This document shows positions 1 through 7,097 of a stretch of DNA of 11,783 nucleotides, piece after piece (position 1 is the stretch's first letter; the number at the start of each line of letters is the position of its first letter). Position numbers and translations under genes: made by a program. The notes under the pieces were generated by a model. That model saw nothing but the letters and a program-made list of their open reading frames with translations, searched no databases and was not told where the DNA came from. Source of the stretch: Acidothermales bacterium (GTDB lineage Bacteria > Actinomycetota > Actinomycetes > Streptosporangiales > WHST01); the NCBI GenBank assembly GCA_017354575.1, contig JAFMQP010000080.1, positions 1 to 11,783 of the forward strand. The letters run 5' to 3'.

Positions 1-455
1 CCGTCGGCGCGCAGCCCGGCGAGCTGCGCCGTCATCCGCGCGGCGCGCGACGCCGCCGGCTGGTGCGTGCCGTGCTGCCGTGGCTCACGCTCGCGGTGCT
101 CGCGTTCCTCGCGAGCCTGCCCGCCGCGGGTGTGCCGCTGCTGGTCCTGGCCGCACTCGGCGTGCCACTGGCGCTCGACCGGTACCGGTCGCTCGGCCAC
201 GGTTACGACGGCGCCGGGGTCAGCGTCCGGCTCGGGTCGTGGTCGCGTCGAACGGTCGTGCTCGAACGCCGCGCGGTCGTGGGTTGGCAGGTGCGGCAGA
301 CGCTGTTCCAGCGCCGGCAGCGACTCGCCACGCTGGTCGTCGGCGTCGGGGCCGGGCACGGCGGCTACCACGTGGTCGACATGGACGCGCGCGCCGCGGG
401 GGAGTTCGCGGCCGAGGTCACCCCGCGCTGGGTGAAGCCCTTCCTGAGCGGGTGA
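1..455 (+). CDS. PH domain-containing membrane protein (YdbT-like), 3' end only
   Basis: The reading frame is open from position 3 to the TGA at 453-455 with no stop, so the gene begins before the window. The visible part is about 150 residues. An Arg-rich stretch (HPRGARRRRL) leads into a hydrophobic segment, roughly residues 24-53 of the visible part, that looks like one or two membrane spans. After it comes a beta-rich tail with a core such as VVGWQVRQTLFQRRQRLATL and a WVKPFL ending. This arrangement is typical of the last bacterial PH domain (bPH2, YdbT family) of membrane proteins of unknown function. The GTG at 63 is internal and not a plausible start, because the coding pattern continues upstream. 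The stop is immediately followed by the stop of the convergent sepH gene, with no base between them. The family is assigned from remembered sequence character and its biochemical role is unknown. Confidence 0.75.
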   Translation, partial: VGAQPGELRRHPRGARRRRLVRAVLPWLTLAVLAFLASLPAAGVPLLVLAALGVPLALDRYRSLGHGYDGAGVSVRLGSWSRRTVVLERRAVVGWQVRQTLFQRRQRLATLVVGVGAGHGGYHVVDMDARAAGEFAAEVTPRWVKPFLSG

Positions 456-1283
456 TCAGTCCTTGCGGCGGGTGCCGAAGATGATCTCGTCCCAGGACGG
501 CACCGACGCGCGCTTGTTCTTCGCCGACCCTCTGGCGATCCGCAGCGGCTCGGTCGGCTGCTCCGACTCGCCGTCGTCCTCCTCGTCCTGCGTTGGGGCG
601 GACGGCGCGGACGGGGCGCGTGAGGTCTCGCCCCCACCGCCGGCGACGGCGGCAAGCCGCGGACGCTCGACGAACTCGGCCACCTCGGGCTCCGGCGTCA
701 GCGTGCCGGTGGCGCTGACCAACGCCGCCGCCTCGTCGTCGACGGGCCGGACGTGCCGGGCGGACATGTCGTAGATCCACTCGGCCGTACCCGTACGGTT
801 GGCGAGCTTGTAGTGGAGCCGGATCTTCCAGGTGCCGTCCTCACGGCGCCAGGAGTCCCAGTCGAGGTCGTCCGGATGGACGCCGCGCGTCTGTAGCCGC
901 TCCCGGACGAGCTCGCCGAGCTCGCCGTGCGGCCCCGACTCGCCGGGACGCCGGACCGTCGTCCGCTGCGCGAGCTCGGCGACGTGCATCCGTTCGCGGA
1001 TCACCGGGTTGGCGAACGCCTCGATCTTCGCGACCGAGAGGCCGGCCGCCTTGGCGACCTCCTCGGGCGTCTGGCCGGAACGGATACGTGCCTGGATCTC
1101 TTTCGGTCGCACCGTGCTCTCCTGTGGTGTCTCGAGCTGCCCGGGACGCACGGTCTCGTCCCGGACGGCGGCGCGGAGCCGCGCGTCCAGCGGCACACGG
1201 AAGACGGCACCTGTGGAATCGGTGGCAGCGAGCAGAAGGTGATCGCCTTCGTCACTGACCCCGACGAGGCGCAACTCCTGCAT
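456..1283 (-). CDS. sepH: Septation protein SepH (DUF3071), FtsZ regulator
   Basis: The product is 275 residues. The N-terminal DUF3071 domain (about 1-165) begins MQELRLVGVSDEGDHLLL. It contains a helix-turn-helix-like segment at about 72-98 (TPEEVAKAAGLSVAKIEAF), followed by the conserved region around W143-W152. Residues 190-255 are a low-complexity Pro/Glu/Asp linker. The C-terminus carries the hallmark short motif VPSWDEIIFGTRR (261-273). SepH is known in actinobacteria to bind FtsZ directly and stimulate its assembly during septation. The protein is cytoplasmic, with no signal peptide or membrane span. The ATG at 1283 is supported by a GGAGG on the minus strand at 1290-1294, with a 6-nt spacing. 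The gene is divergent from the lytic transglycosylase and convergent with the PH-domain gene. The length is on the short side for the family because the linker is short. Identity is secure; regulation cannot be read from the sequence. Confidence 0.93.
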   Translation of the reverse strand: MQELRLVGVSDEGDHLLLAATDSTGAVFRVPLDARLRAAVRDETVRPGQLETPQESTVRPKEIQARIRSGQTPEEVAKAAGLSVAKIEAFANPVIRERMHVAELAQRTTVRRPGESGPHGELGELVRERLQTRGVHPDDLDWDSWRREDGTWKIRLHYKLANRTGTAEWIYDMSARHVRPVDDEAAALVSATGTLTPEPEVAEFVERPRLAAVAGGGGETSRAPSAPSAPTQDEEDDGESEQPTEPLRIARGSAKNKRASVPSWDEIIFGTRRKD

Positions 1284-1388
1284 GCTCAGCCTCCGGCGGC
1301 AGTCGACTACATCGGCAGTCTCTCCTTCCGGGGCGGGACCTGGCCACGATTACGTACGGCGAGTCGCGAACTGGACCCGGAGTTGGCC
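1284..1388. promoter_or_regulatory. Divergent sepH / lytic transglycosylase upstream region
   Basis: This 105-bp gap must carry the promoters of both divergent genes. It contains the sepH Shine-Dalgarno (GGAGG on the minus strand, 1290-1294) and, for the other gene, GGAG at 1379-1382. An 8-bp direct repeat CGGCAGTC occurs at 1297-1304 and 1313-1320, start-to-start 16 bp. A palindromic TACGTA sits near the middle, around 1353-1358. I could not match a convincing -35/-10 pair in either direction, so exact promoters are not called. Confidence 0.4.
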
Positions 1389-2624
1389 ATGACGTGGGGA
1401 CGGCATGATGAGACAGTGTCATCAACGGATCACACTCGGTGGGGAAGGATCGACGAGGCTGTGCTCGGCAGACTCCCCGTGGCACGGGTGCGGCTCGTGG
1501 TGATCGTCGCCGTCGCCTGCGTCGTCACCGCCGTGGTCGGGGTCGTCGCGCTCGTCGGCGGTGTGGGGACGCGGGACGCCGGTGCCGGCGACGCGAACAC
1601 CCACGTGGCCAGCCCCAGCCCCATTCCCGGCTCGGCGTCGACCGGCGCGACCCCGTCGATGAGCACGGGCCCGGAGGTCGCGCCGCTGCGGCGCGTGGTC
1701 GCCCCCGACCTCATCGTGGTCTCGCCGAAGACGATCCCGCCGGGCACGGCGGGCAGGGTCGCCCACCTGCGCGGCGTGACCGAGACCGTGCGGGTGGAGG
1801 CGGGGTCGGTGAAGGTCGGCAGCGGCAGGGCGACCCTGCTCGGCGTCGACCCGTCCACGTTCCGCGCGTGGACGCCGCTGGCCTCGGCCCAGTCCGACGA
1901 CCTGTGGCGGGCGCTCGCGTACGACCAGCTCGTGCTCACCTTCGACGCCCGGCAGGCGACCAGCCTGACCCTGGGGCAGACCTATCCCGTCACGGCCGAG
2001 CGGGCGCTGCCGCTGCGCCTCGGCGGGGTCGCGGCCCTGGACCTGCCGCACGTCGACGGGCTCGTCACCGCCACGACCGGCCACGCGCTCGGGCTCTCCG
2101 ACGGCGCCGCGATGCTCGTCAACGCGCCGGCCGCGAACGTCGCGGCGCTGGCGACGAGCGTGCGCAAGACCATGGGCACCGGCGCGAAGGTGGTGCCGCT
2201 GCGCGACCCGCCGCCGGAGTCGTCCAACACCAAGCCGCCGACCGGTCGGCCGACGACGTACCGCGAGCTGTACACGCAGGCGGCGAGCCGCTGCCCAGGG
2301 CTGTCCTGGACCGTCCTCGCCGCGATCGGCCAGGTGGAAAGCGGTCACGGGCGCAACATGGGCCCGTCCAGCGCGGGCGCGCTCGGGCCGATGCAGTTCC
2401 TCCCGTCCACCTGGAGCAGGTACGGCGTCGACGGGAACGGCGACGGCAAGGCGAACATCTGGGATCCCTACGACGCCGTACCCGCCGCCGCCGACTACCT
2501 CTGCGAGAGCGGCGCCGGCCGCGGCGGGAAGGCGCTGTACGACGCGATCTTCGCGTACAACCACTCCGACACGTACGTGCGGAACGTGCTGGCGATCGCG
2601 GCGGCGTACGCCAAGGGCGGCTGA
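1389..2624 (+). CDS. Membrane-anchored lytic transglycosylase
   Basis: The product is 411 residues. A single N-terminal transmembrane anchor (about 34-57) is followed by a Ser/Thr/Pro/Gly-rich linker (about 62-97). A beta-rich extracytoplasmic domain (about 103-272) resembles the periplasmic core domain of MacB/FtsX-type permeases. The C-terminus (about 289-408) is an SLT/MltB-like lytic transglycosylase domain. Visible catalytic features are Glu317 in QVESGHG, the GPMQFLPSTW motif (333-342), and DGNGDGKANIWDPYDA (348-363). Cys302 and Cys372 could form a disulfide. Such enzymes cleave the MurNAc-GlcNAc bond of peptidoglycan, leaving 1,6-anhydroMurNAc ends. The ATG at 1389 has GGAG at 1379-1382 with a 6-nt spacing. 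A GTG at 1461, closer to the membrane segment, is the main alternative start. An in-frame extension further upstream runs antisense through sepH and is rejected. The enzyme class is confident; the middle-domain assignment is tentative. Confidence 0.85.
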   Translation: MTWGRHDETVSSTDHTRWGRIDEAVLGRLPVARVRLVVIVAVACVVTAVVGVVALVGGVGTRDAGAGDANTHVASPSPIPGSASTGATPSMSTGPEVAPLRRVVAPDLIVVSPKTIPPGTAGRVAHLRGVTETVRVEAGSVKVGSGRATLLGVDPSTFRAWTPLASAQSDDLWRALAYDQLVLTFDARQATSLTLGQTYPVTAERALPLRLGGVAALDLPHVDGLVTATTGHALGLSDGAAMLVNAPAANVAALATSVRKTMGTGAKVVPLRDPPPESSNTKPPTGRPTTYRELYTQAASRCPGLSWTVLAAIGQVESGHGRNMGPSSAGALGPMQFLPSTWSRYGVDGNGDGKANIWDPYDAVPAAADYLCESGAGRGGKALYDAIFAYNHSDTYVRNVLAIAAAYAKGG

Positions 2625-2625
2625 G

Positions 2626-2643
2626 CCGTGACCGCCGTCACGG
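2626..2643 (+). terminator. Candidate terminator hairpin between lytic transglycosylase and hemH
   Basis: A perfect 7-bp inverted repeat, CCGTGAC/GTCACGG, with a 4-nt loop CGCC lies two bases after the TGA stop of the lytic transglycosylase. It is followed by TGCTTTG, which is only a weak T-run. It could be an intrinsic terminator or attenuator, or a dyad operator, because it sits directly in front of the hemH start. Confidence 0.4.
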
Positions 2644-2646
2644 TGC

Positions 2647-2658
2647 TTTGATGGCGGC
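2647..2658 (+). promoter_or_regulatory. Possible -10 box of a leaderless hemH transcript
   Basis: No Shine-Dalgarno sequence precedes the hemH ATG at 2659. A TTTGAT hexamer at 2647-2652 ends 6 nt before the ATG. This is the spacing expected if transcription starts at the start codon, which is common in actinobacteria. No good -35 is visible, so this is only suggestive. Confidence 0.25.
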
Positions 2659-3696
2659 ATGACGCAGGCACCGACCGGCTATGACGCGCTGCTCCTCGTC
2701 TCGTTCGGCGGTCCCGAGGGACCCGACGACGTCATGCCGTTCCTGGAGAACGTCACCGGCGGCCGCGGCATCCCGCGGGAGCGGCTGCTCGAGGTCGCCG
2801 GGCACTACCACCGCTTCGGCGGCGTCAGCCCCATCAACGGCCAGTGCCGCGAGCTCAAGGCCGCGATCGAGGCCGACTTCGCCGCGAACGGGCTCGACCT
2901 GCCCGTCTACTGGGGCAACCGCAACTGGCACCCGCTGCTGCCCGACACGCTCGAGACGATGGCGGCGGACGGTGTCCGGCGGGCGCTCGCGTTCGTCACG
3001 TCCGCGTACGCGTCGTACTCGGCGTGCCGGGTCTACCAGGAGGACCTCGAGCGGGCCCGCGCGGAGGTGGGGGAGTCCGCGCCGGCCGTGGACAAGATCC
3101 GGCACTTCTACGACCACCCGGGCTTCGTCGGCCCGATGGTCCGCGCCACCCGCGACGCGCTGTTGCGGCTGCCGGAGGACGAGCGCGCGGACGCGCGGCT
3201 GGTGTTCGTCGCGCACAGCATCCCGACGTCGATGGCCGAGGCGAGCGGCCCCGACGGCGGCGCGTACGAGGCGCAGGTCACCGAGGCGGCGCGGCTGGTG
3301 GCCGAGGGCGTGGGGGATCACCCGTGGGACGTCGCGTGGTGCAGCCGCAGCGGGCCGCCCAGCCAGCCGTGGCTGGAGCCGGACGTCTGCGACCACCTCA
3401 CCGCGTTGCACGAGAAGGGCGTGCGGTCGGTGGCGATCGTGCCCGTGGGGTTCGTCTCCGACCACATGGAGGTCATCTTCGACCTCGACACCGAGGCGCT
3501 CGCGCACGCCGCCGGTCTCGGCATGCACGCGGTGCGCGTCCCCGCGGTCGGCGTCGCGCCCGAGTTCGTCGCGATGGTCCGTGAGCTCGTGCTCGAGCGG
3601 ACGCGGCCGGCGGCCACTCCGCGCCGCGCGCTCGGCAGGCTCGGCCCGGCGTGGGACGTCTGCCCGGCCGGCTGTTGCCTATCCCGTTCCGGCTGA
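2659..3696 (+). CDS. hemH: Ferrochelatase, coproporphyrin III type (HemH/CpfC)
   Basis: The product is 345 residues and inserts ferrous iron into a porphyrin. In actinobacteria the substrate is normally coproporphyrin III, in the coproporphyrin-dependent haem pathway. Diagnostic motifs are the N-terminal LLLVSFGGPEGPDDVMPFLENV, GNRNWHP (86-92), TSAYASYSACR (114-124), the catalytic-type His186 in FVAHSIPTSM, and Glu271 in VGFVSDHMEVIFDLDTEA. Cysteines at 123, 335, 339 and 340 (the last three in DVCPAGCC near the C-terminus) are candidate ligands of the [2Fe-2S] cluster known from mycobacterial and other actinobacterial ferrochelatases. The protein is cytoplasmic, possibly membrane-peripheral, and full length. 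The ATG at 2659 is the only start giving the intact N-terminal motif, and it lacks a good ribosome binding site. The last 18 bp overlap the end of the convergent GNAT gene. Confidence 0.96.
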   Translation: MTQAPTGYDALLLVSFGGPEGPDDVMPFLENVTGGRGIPRERLLEVAGHYHRFGGVSPINGQCRELKAAIEADFAANGLDLPVYWGNRNWHPLLPDTLETMAADGVRRALAFVTSAYASYSACRVYQEDLERARAEVGESAPAVDKIRHFYDHPGFVGPMVRATRDALLRLPEDERADARLVFVAHSIPTSMAEASGPDGGAYEAQVTEAARLVAEGVGDHPWDVAWCSRSGPPSQPWLEPDVCDHLTALHEKGVRSVAIVPVGFVSDHMEVIFDLDTEALAHAAGLGMHAVRVPAVGVAPEFVAMVRELVLERTRPAATPRRALGRLGPAWDVCPAGCCLSRSG

Positions 3697-4797
3697 CCGG
3701 TCGGCGGCCACCAGGTCGTAGGTGACGAAGTCCTGACGGCTGCCGTCCGGCATCGGGTGCCCGCGCTGTCGGCCGACCCGCGTGAAGCCGGCCCGCTCGG
3801 CCACCCGTCGCGACGCGGCGTTGCCCGCCGCGGCACGCAGGTCGACGCGGGCCAACCCCAGCCCGCCCGCGTCCTCGGGCGCGAACGCGTGTGCGCAGGC
3901 GAGCCGCACCGCCTCGGCGGCGGCGCCGCGGCCGCGGGCCTTCGGGTGCAGCCAATAGCCGATCTCCGCGCTGCCGCGCCCGATGCCCGTCAACCCGAAC
4001 GAGCCGACGCACGCGTCGTCGGCGTCCGCCGCGCACCAGTGGACGCCGTACCCCGTCGCGTGCTCCTCCTCGCGGGACCGGATGTACGCCGAGGCGTCGT
4101 CCGGCGTGTACGGGTCGGGCAGTTCCGGCAGCCAGGAACGGGTCACCGGGTCGGTGCACGCCTCGACGCACGCGTCAGCGTCCGACTCGCGGAACGGGCG
4201 CAGCGTCACCCGTTCGCCTTTCAGCACCTCGGCGCGCAGCCAGCGGTCGACCGGCCGGCGGGGCTCGCCGGCACGCAGCGACGCGGCCCAGTCGTCGCGC
4301 CGCACGCCCCGCTGCACGGTGCCGCCGCGCACGGTGCCCTCCATCTTGAACCCGGCCTTCCACGCGGTCCGCCGGGAGGCCCAGTTGCCGACGAACGCCC
4401 GCCATCGCAGCACCTCGACACCAAGCTGGGCGGGATCGAGGGCCCAGCCGGCGACGAGCCGCAGGGCCGCGGCCATCACGCCCTTCCCGCGAGCGGACGG
4501 GCACAGGCCGTAGCCGACCTCCGCGCCGCCGGTGCCGTCGGGACGCACGTCGATCGTGCCCAGGAACTCGTCGGTAGCCGGATCGGCGATCGCGAATGCC
4601 AGGAACGAGTCTCCCGTCTGCCAGCCCACGGCGGCCCGGGTGAGGAACTCCTCGGCGTGGCGGCGCTCGTACGGGACCGGGGTCGTCGTCCACCGCCGCG
4701 ACTCGGGGTCGGTGCACTGCTCGACGATGCCGTCCAGGTCGCCGTCTCGGTGGCGACGCAGCCGGACGCTACCGTCGGTGAGCTCCGCGGGTTCCAC
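3679..4797 (-). CDS. Tandem GNAT-family N-acetyltransferase (two GNAT domains)
   Basis: The product is 372 residues with two GNAT acetyltransferase domains of the RimJ/RimL type in one chain. Domain 1 spans about 8-180, with the acetyl-CoA-binding motif A at 95-107 (GYGLCPSARGKGV) and a GNWASRRTAWKAGF segment at 137-150. Domain 2 spans about 190-365, with motif A at 280-292 (GYWLHPKARGRGA) and GNAASRRVAERAGF at 325-338. Both keep the RGxG/RGKG pyrophosphate loop, so both may bind acetyl-CoA. The substrate is unknown; relatives acetylate protein N-termini, ribosomal proteins or small amines. The start is taken at GTG 4797. The open frame continues upstream into the S9 peptidase on the other strand, but that extension is Arg/Pro-rich antisense and not family-like. 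No Shine-Dalgarno is present, and a leaderless promoter candidate lies immediately upstream. The stop lies inside the hemH 3' end. Confidence 0.85.
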   Translation of the reverse strand: MEPAELTDGSVRLRRHRDGDLDGIVEQCTDPESRRWTTTPVPYERRHAEEFLTRAAVGWQTGDSFLAFAIADPATDEFLGTIDVRPDGTGGAEVGYGLCPSARGKGVMAAALRLVAGWALDPAQLGVEVLRWRAFVGNWASRRTAWKAGFKMEGTVRGGTVQRGVRRDDWAASLRAGEPRRPVDRWLRAEVLKGERVTLRPFRESDADACVEACTDPVTRSWLPELPDPYTPDDASAYIRSREEEHATGYGVHWCAADADDACVGSFGLTGIGRGSAEIGYWLHPKARGRGAAAEAVRLACAHAFAPEDAGGLGLARVDLRAAAGNAASRRVAERAGFTRVGRQRGHPMPDGSRQDFVTYDLVAADRSAGTG

Positions 4798-4803
4798 CCG
4801 CCG

Positions 4804-4832
4804 ATCGTCGCGGACACGAGCGGGAGCGGCAA
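4804..4832 (-). promoter_or_regulatory. Candidate leaderless promoter of the GNAT gene
   Basis: Reading the minus strand, TTGCCG (4832-4827) is followed by a 17-nt spacer and then GACGAT (4809-4804). Six bases later comes the GTG start at 4797. This spacing would put the transcription start at the start codon, which fits the absence of a Shine-Dalgarno. The hexamers match the consensus only partly. Confidence 0.35.
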
Positions 4833-4869
4833 CGCCGTTTCGTGCGGGGCACACATGTCGCGTTCCCGG

Positions 4870-4903
4870 TACCGTCGCTTCCGGCGAACCCTCGGCGAAG
4901 GAG
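4870..4903 (+). promoter_or_regulatory. S9 peptidase upstream signals: possible -10 and strong Shine-Dalgarno
   Basis: AAGGAG at 4898-4903 lies 7 nt before the GTG at 4911. It fixes that codon as the translation start rather than the upstream in-frame ATG at 4842. TACCGT at 4870-4875 fits the actinobacterial TAnnnT -10 pattern, but no matching -35 is clear. Confidence 0.5.
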
Positions 4904-4910
4904 TGACACG

Positions 4911-6932
4911 GTGCCCGATCAGCCTCCGTTCCACGACCTCGAGGCCTATCTCGACCTGCCCCGCGTGTCCGGCCTGGCGCTGTCGCCGGACGGCAGCCGG
5001 CTGGTCGCGACCGTGTCCGTCCTGTCCGCGGACCGGAAGAGGTACGTGAGCTCGCTGTGGCACGTCGACCCGGCAGGTGAGCGTCCGGCCCGGCGGCTGA
5101 CGCGTTCGGAGAAAGGCGAGTCGTCGCCGGCGTTCCTGCCCGACGGGTCGCTGCTCTTCCTCTCCGAGCGTCCCGACCCGGACGCCGCCGAAGACGTCGA
5201 GGACGCGGGCACCGGCGTCTGGCTGCTGCCCGCCGACGGCGGCGAGCCCCGGCACGTGCTCGGCCGGCCAGGCGGCGTCGACGGGATCGCGGTGGCGAAG
5301 GACTCCGGGCGGGTCGTCGTAGGCGCGCCCGTCCTGGCCGGTGCGCGGGACGCCGACGACGCCGACCTCCGTGCGGAGCGGAAGAGGCGTGGCGTGTCCG
5401 CCGTCCTGCACACGACGCCGCACGTCCGGTTCTGGGACCACGACCTCGGCCCGGACGAGCCGCATCTGCTCGCCGTCGCGGAGACACCCTGGGGCGGCGA
5501 CCGGGCGCTGCGCGACCTGACACCCGGCGCGGGGACCGCACTCGTCGACCGCTCGTCCGATCTGGCCGCCGCCGGCGACGTGGTCGTCGCGGCGTGGACC
5601 GTCCACGAACCCGGCGGCGAGACGCGCGGCCAGGTGCGCGTGATCGACGTCACGACCGGCGAGCACCGGGTGCTGCTCGACTCCCCGGCCCACGACTTCG
5701 ACTCGCCCGTCCTCTCACCGGACGGGAGGTGGGTCGTGGCCGAGCGCGCCGCGCGGCCGACGTACGACGAGCCGCCCGACCCGACGCTGGTGCTCGTGTC
5801 GGTCGAGGGCGGCGAGCCACGCGACCTGCTGCCGGACCTCGACCGGTTCCCGCACCCCGCGGTGTGGGCGCCGGACTCCACCGCCGTCTTCACCACCTAC
5901 GACGACCTCGGCCGCGGCCGCATAGCCCGGGTCGAGGTCGAGTCCGGCACGGTCACGGTGCTCACCGCCGACGACGGCGTCTACTCCTCGCTGTGCGTCT
6001 CGCCGGACGGCCGGCACGTATACGCACTGCGGGCGACCGTCGCCGAACCGCCCGCGCCGGTGCGCCTGGACGCGGCGGAGAAGCACCAGGGGCCGCGGGC
6101 TCTCGCCGGCCCTACGCCGCTGCCGGTGCTCCCGGGCACGCTCACCGAGGTGACCACGACCGCCGACGACGGCGTCGCGTTGCGGGGGTGGTTGGCGCTG
6201 CCGGCGGACGCGAGCGCCACGCGACCCGCGCCGTTGCTGCTCTGGGTGCACGGCGGGCCGGAGACGTCGTGGAACCAGTGGCAGTGGCGGTGGAACCCGT
6301 GGCTCATGGTGGCGCGCGGGTACGCCGTCCTGCTACCTGACCCCGCGTTGTCCACCGGCTACGGGATCGATTTCCACCGCCGCGGGTGGGGCGCGTGGGG
6401 TGACCGCCCGTACACCGACCTCATGGACGTGACGGACGCCACCCTCACCCGGCCCGATGTCGACGAGACGCGTACGGCTGCCATGGGCGGGTCGTTCGGC
6501 GGGTACATGGCGAACTGGATCGCCACGCGCACCGACCGGTTCCGCGCGATCGTCACGCACGCGAGCCTCTGGGCGCTGGACCAGTTCGGTCCCACCACCG
6601 ACATCCCCTCGTACTGGCGCGCGCAGTTCGGCGACCCGACGAAGGACCCCGCGCGCTACCTGGCGCACTCGCCGCACCACGGTGCGGCCTCGATCAGCAC
6701 GCCGATGCTGGTGATTCACGGCGACCAGGACTATCGCGTGCCGATCGGGGAATCGTTGCGGCTATGGTCCGACCTCGCCCGTCACGACGTCCCGGCACAG
6801 TTCCTCTACTTCCCGGACGAGAACCACTGGGTGCTCAAGCCAGGAAACATTGTTGCCTGGTACGAAACCGTGCTAGCCTTCCTCGCCCATCACGTACTGG
6901 GCGAGGACTGGGCCAGACCGGCCCGGATCTGA
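4911..6932 (+). CDS. S9 family (prolyl oligopeptidase-like) serine peptidase
   Basis: The product is 673 residues with the two-part architecture of the S9C/acylaminoacyl-peptidase group. An N-terminal beta-propeller (about 15-410) has repeated LSPDGxR blades (24-30, 268-273, 363-368). A C-terminal alpha/beta-hydrolase domain (about 415-662) follows. The oxyanion-hole region is LWVHGGPE (444-451). The apparent catalytic triad is Ser528 in GGSFGGYMAN, Asp607 in HGDQDYRVP and His639 in DENHWV. Family members cleave short peptides or N-acyl amino acids from peptide N-termini, usually in the cytoplasm. No signal peptide or membrane segment is seen here. The GTG at 4911 is chosen because AAGGAG lies 7 nt upstream. 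The gene is divergent from the tandem GNAT gene. A functional link between an acetyltransferase and an acyl-peptidase-like enzyme is possible but only inferred. Confidence 0.93.
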   Translation: MPDQPPFHDLEAYLDLPRVSGLALSPDGSRLVATVSVLSADRKRYVSSLWHVDPAGERPARRLTRSEKGESSPAFLPDGSLLFLSERPDPDAAEDVEDAGTGVWLLPADGGEPRHVLGRPGGVDGIAVAKDSGRVVVGAPVLAGARDADDADLRAERKRRGVSAVLHTTPHVRFWDHDLGPDEPHLLAVAETPWGGDRALRDLTPGAGTALVDRSSDLAAAGDVVVAAWTVHEPGGETRGQVRVIDVTTGEHRVLLDSPAHDFDSPVLSPDGRWVVAERAARPTYDEPPDPTLVLVSVEGGEPRDLLPDLDRFPHPAVWAPDSTAVFTTYDDLGRGRIARVEVESGTVTVLTADDGVYSSLCVSPDGRHVYALRATVAEPPAPVRLDAAEKHQGPRALAGPTPLPVLPGTLTEVTTTADDGVALRGWLALPADASATRPAPLLLWVHGGPETSWNQWQWRWNPWLMVARGYAVLLPDPALSTGYGIDFHRRGWGAWGDRPYTDLMDVTDATLTRPDVDETRTAAMGGSFGGYMANWIATRTDRFRAIVTHASLWALDQFGPTTDIPSYWRAQFGDPTKDPARYLAHSPHHGAASISTPMLVIHGDQDYRVPIGESLRLWSDLARHDVPAQFLYFPDENHWVLKPGNIVAWYETVLAFLAHHVLGEDWARPARI

Positions 6933-7097
6933 GGTGTGACGGAGAGCACGTATACCGGTTGTCCAACTCGCGGTACTCGACTGCGCGTGAGACGGATGAT
7001 GGTGCACAATCTCTGCGCCGGACCGGGCACAAACCGGAAGGGCCGTGCGTTACATCCTCCGCGCTGGGTTTCCGACCACTTATCGGGGAGACGAGAT
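6933..7097. other. Intergenic leader upstream of DUF4193
   Basis: This 165-bp stretch has no supported gene and looks less GC-rich than its surroundings. It ends with GGGGAG at 7085-7090, a good Shine-Dalgarno 7 nt before the ATG at 7098. Extended -10-like elements are TGCACAAT (7003-7010) and TGCGTTACAT (7046-7055), but neither has a clear -35. I see no terminator after the peptidase stop. Confidence 0.5.

Noticed and set aside
927..1388. In-frame upstream extension of the lytic transglycosylase to 927
   Set aside because: It runs antisense through sepH, has no family character, and the ATG at 1389 has a well-placed GGAG.
1422..2660. Long minus-strand open frame opposite the transglycosylase
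   Set aside because: It is a GC-rich shadow frame rich in Arg, Gly and Val, without motifs; the plus strand carries clear enzyme motifs.
4798..5541. Upstream extension of the GNAT frame on the minus strand (620 residues in total)
   Set aside because: The extra part is Arg/Pro/Ala-rich antisense to the S9 peptidase, whose catalytic-domain gene is clearly real.
6904..6930. Terminator hairpin at the end of the S9 peptidase gene (GGGCC ... GGCCC)
   Set aside because: The 5-bp stem lies within the coding sequence and has no T-run after it.
5401..6932. Other long frames across the S9 peptidase gene
   Set aside because: They are Arg-rich shadow translations in both directions, without recognisable domains.
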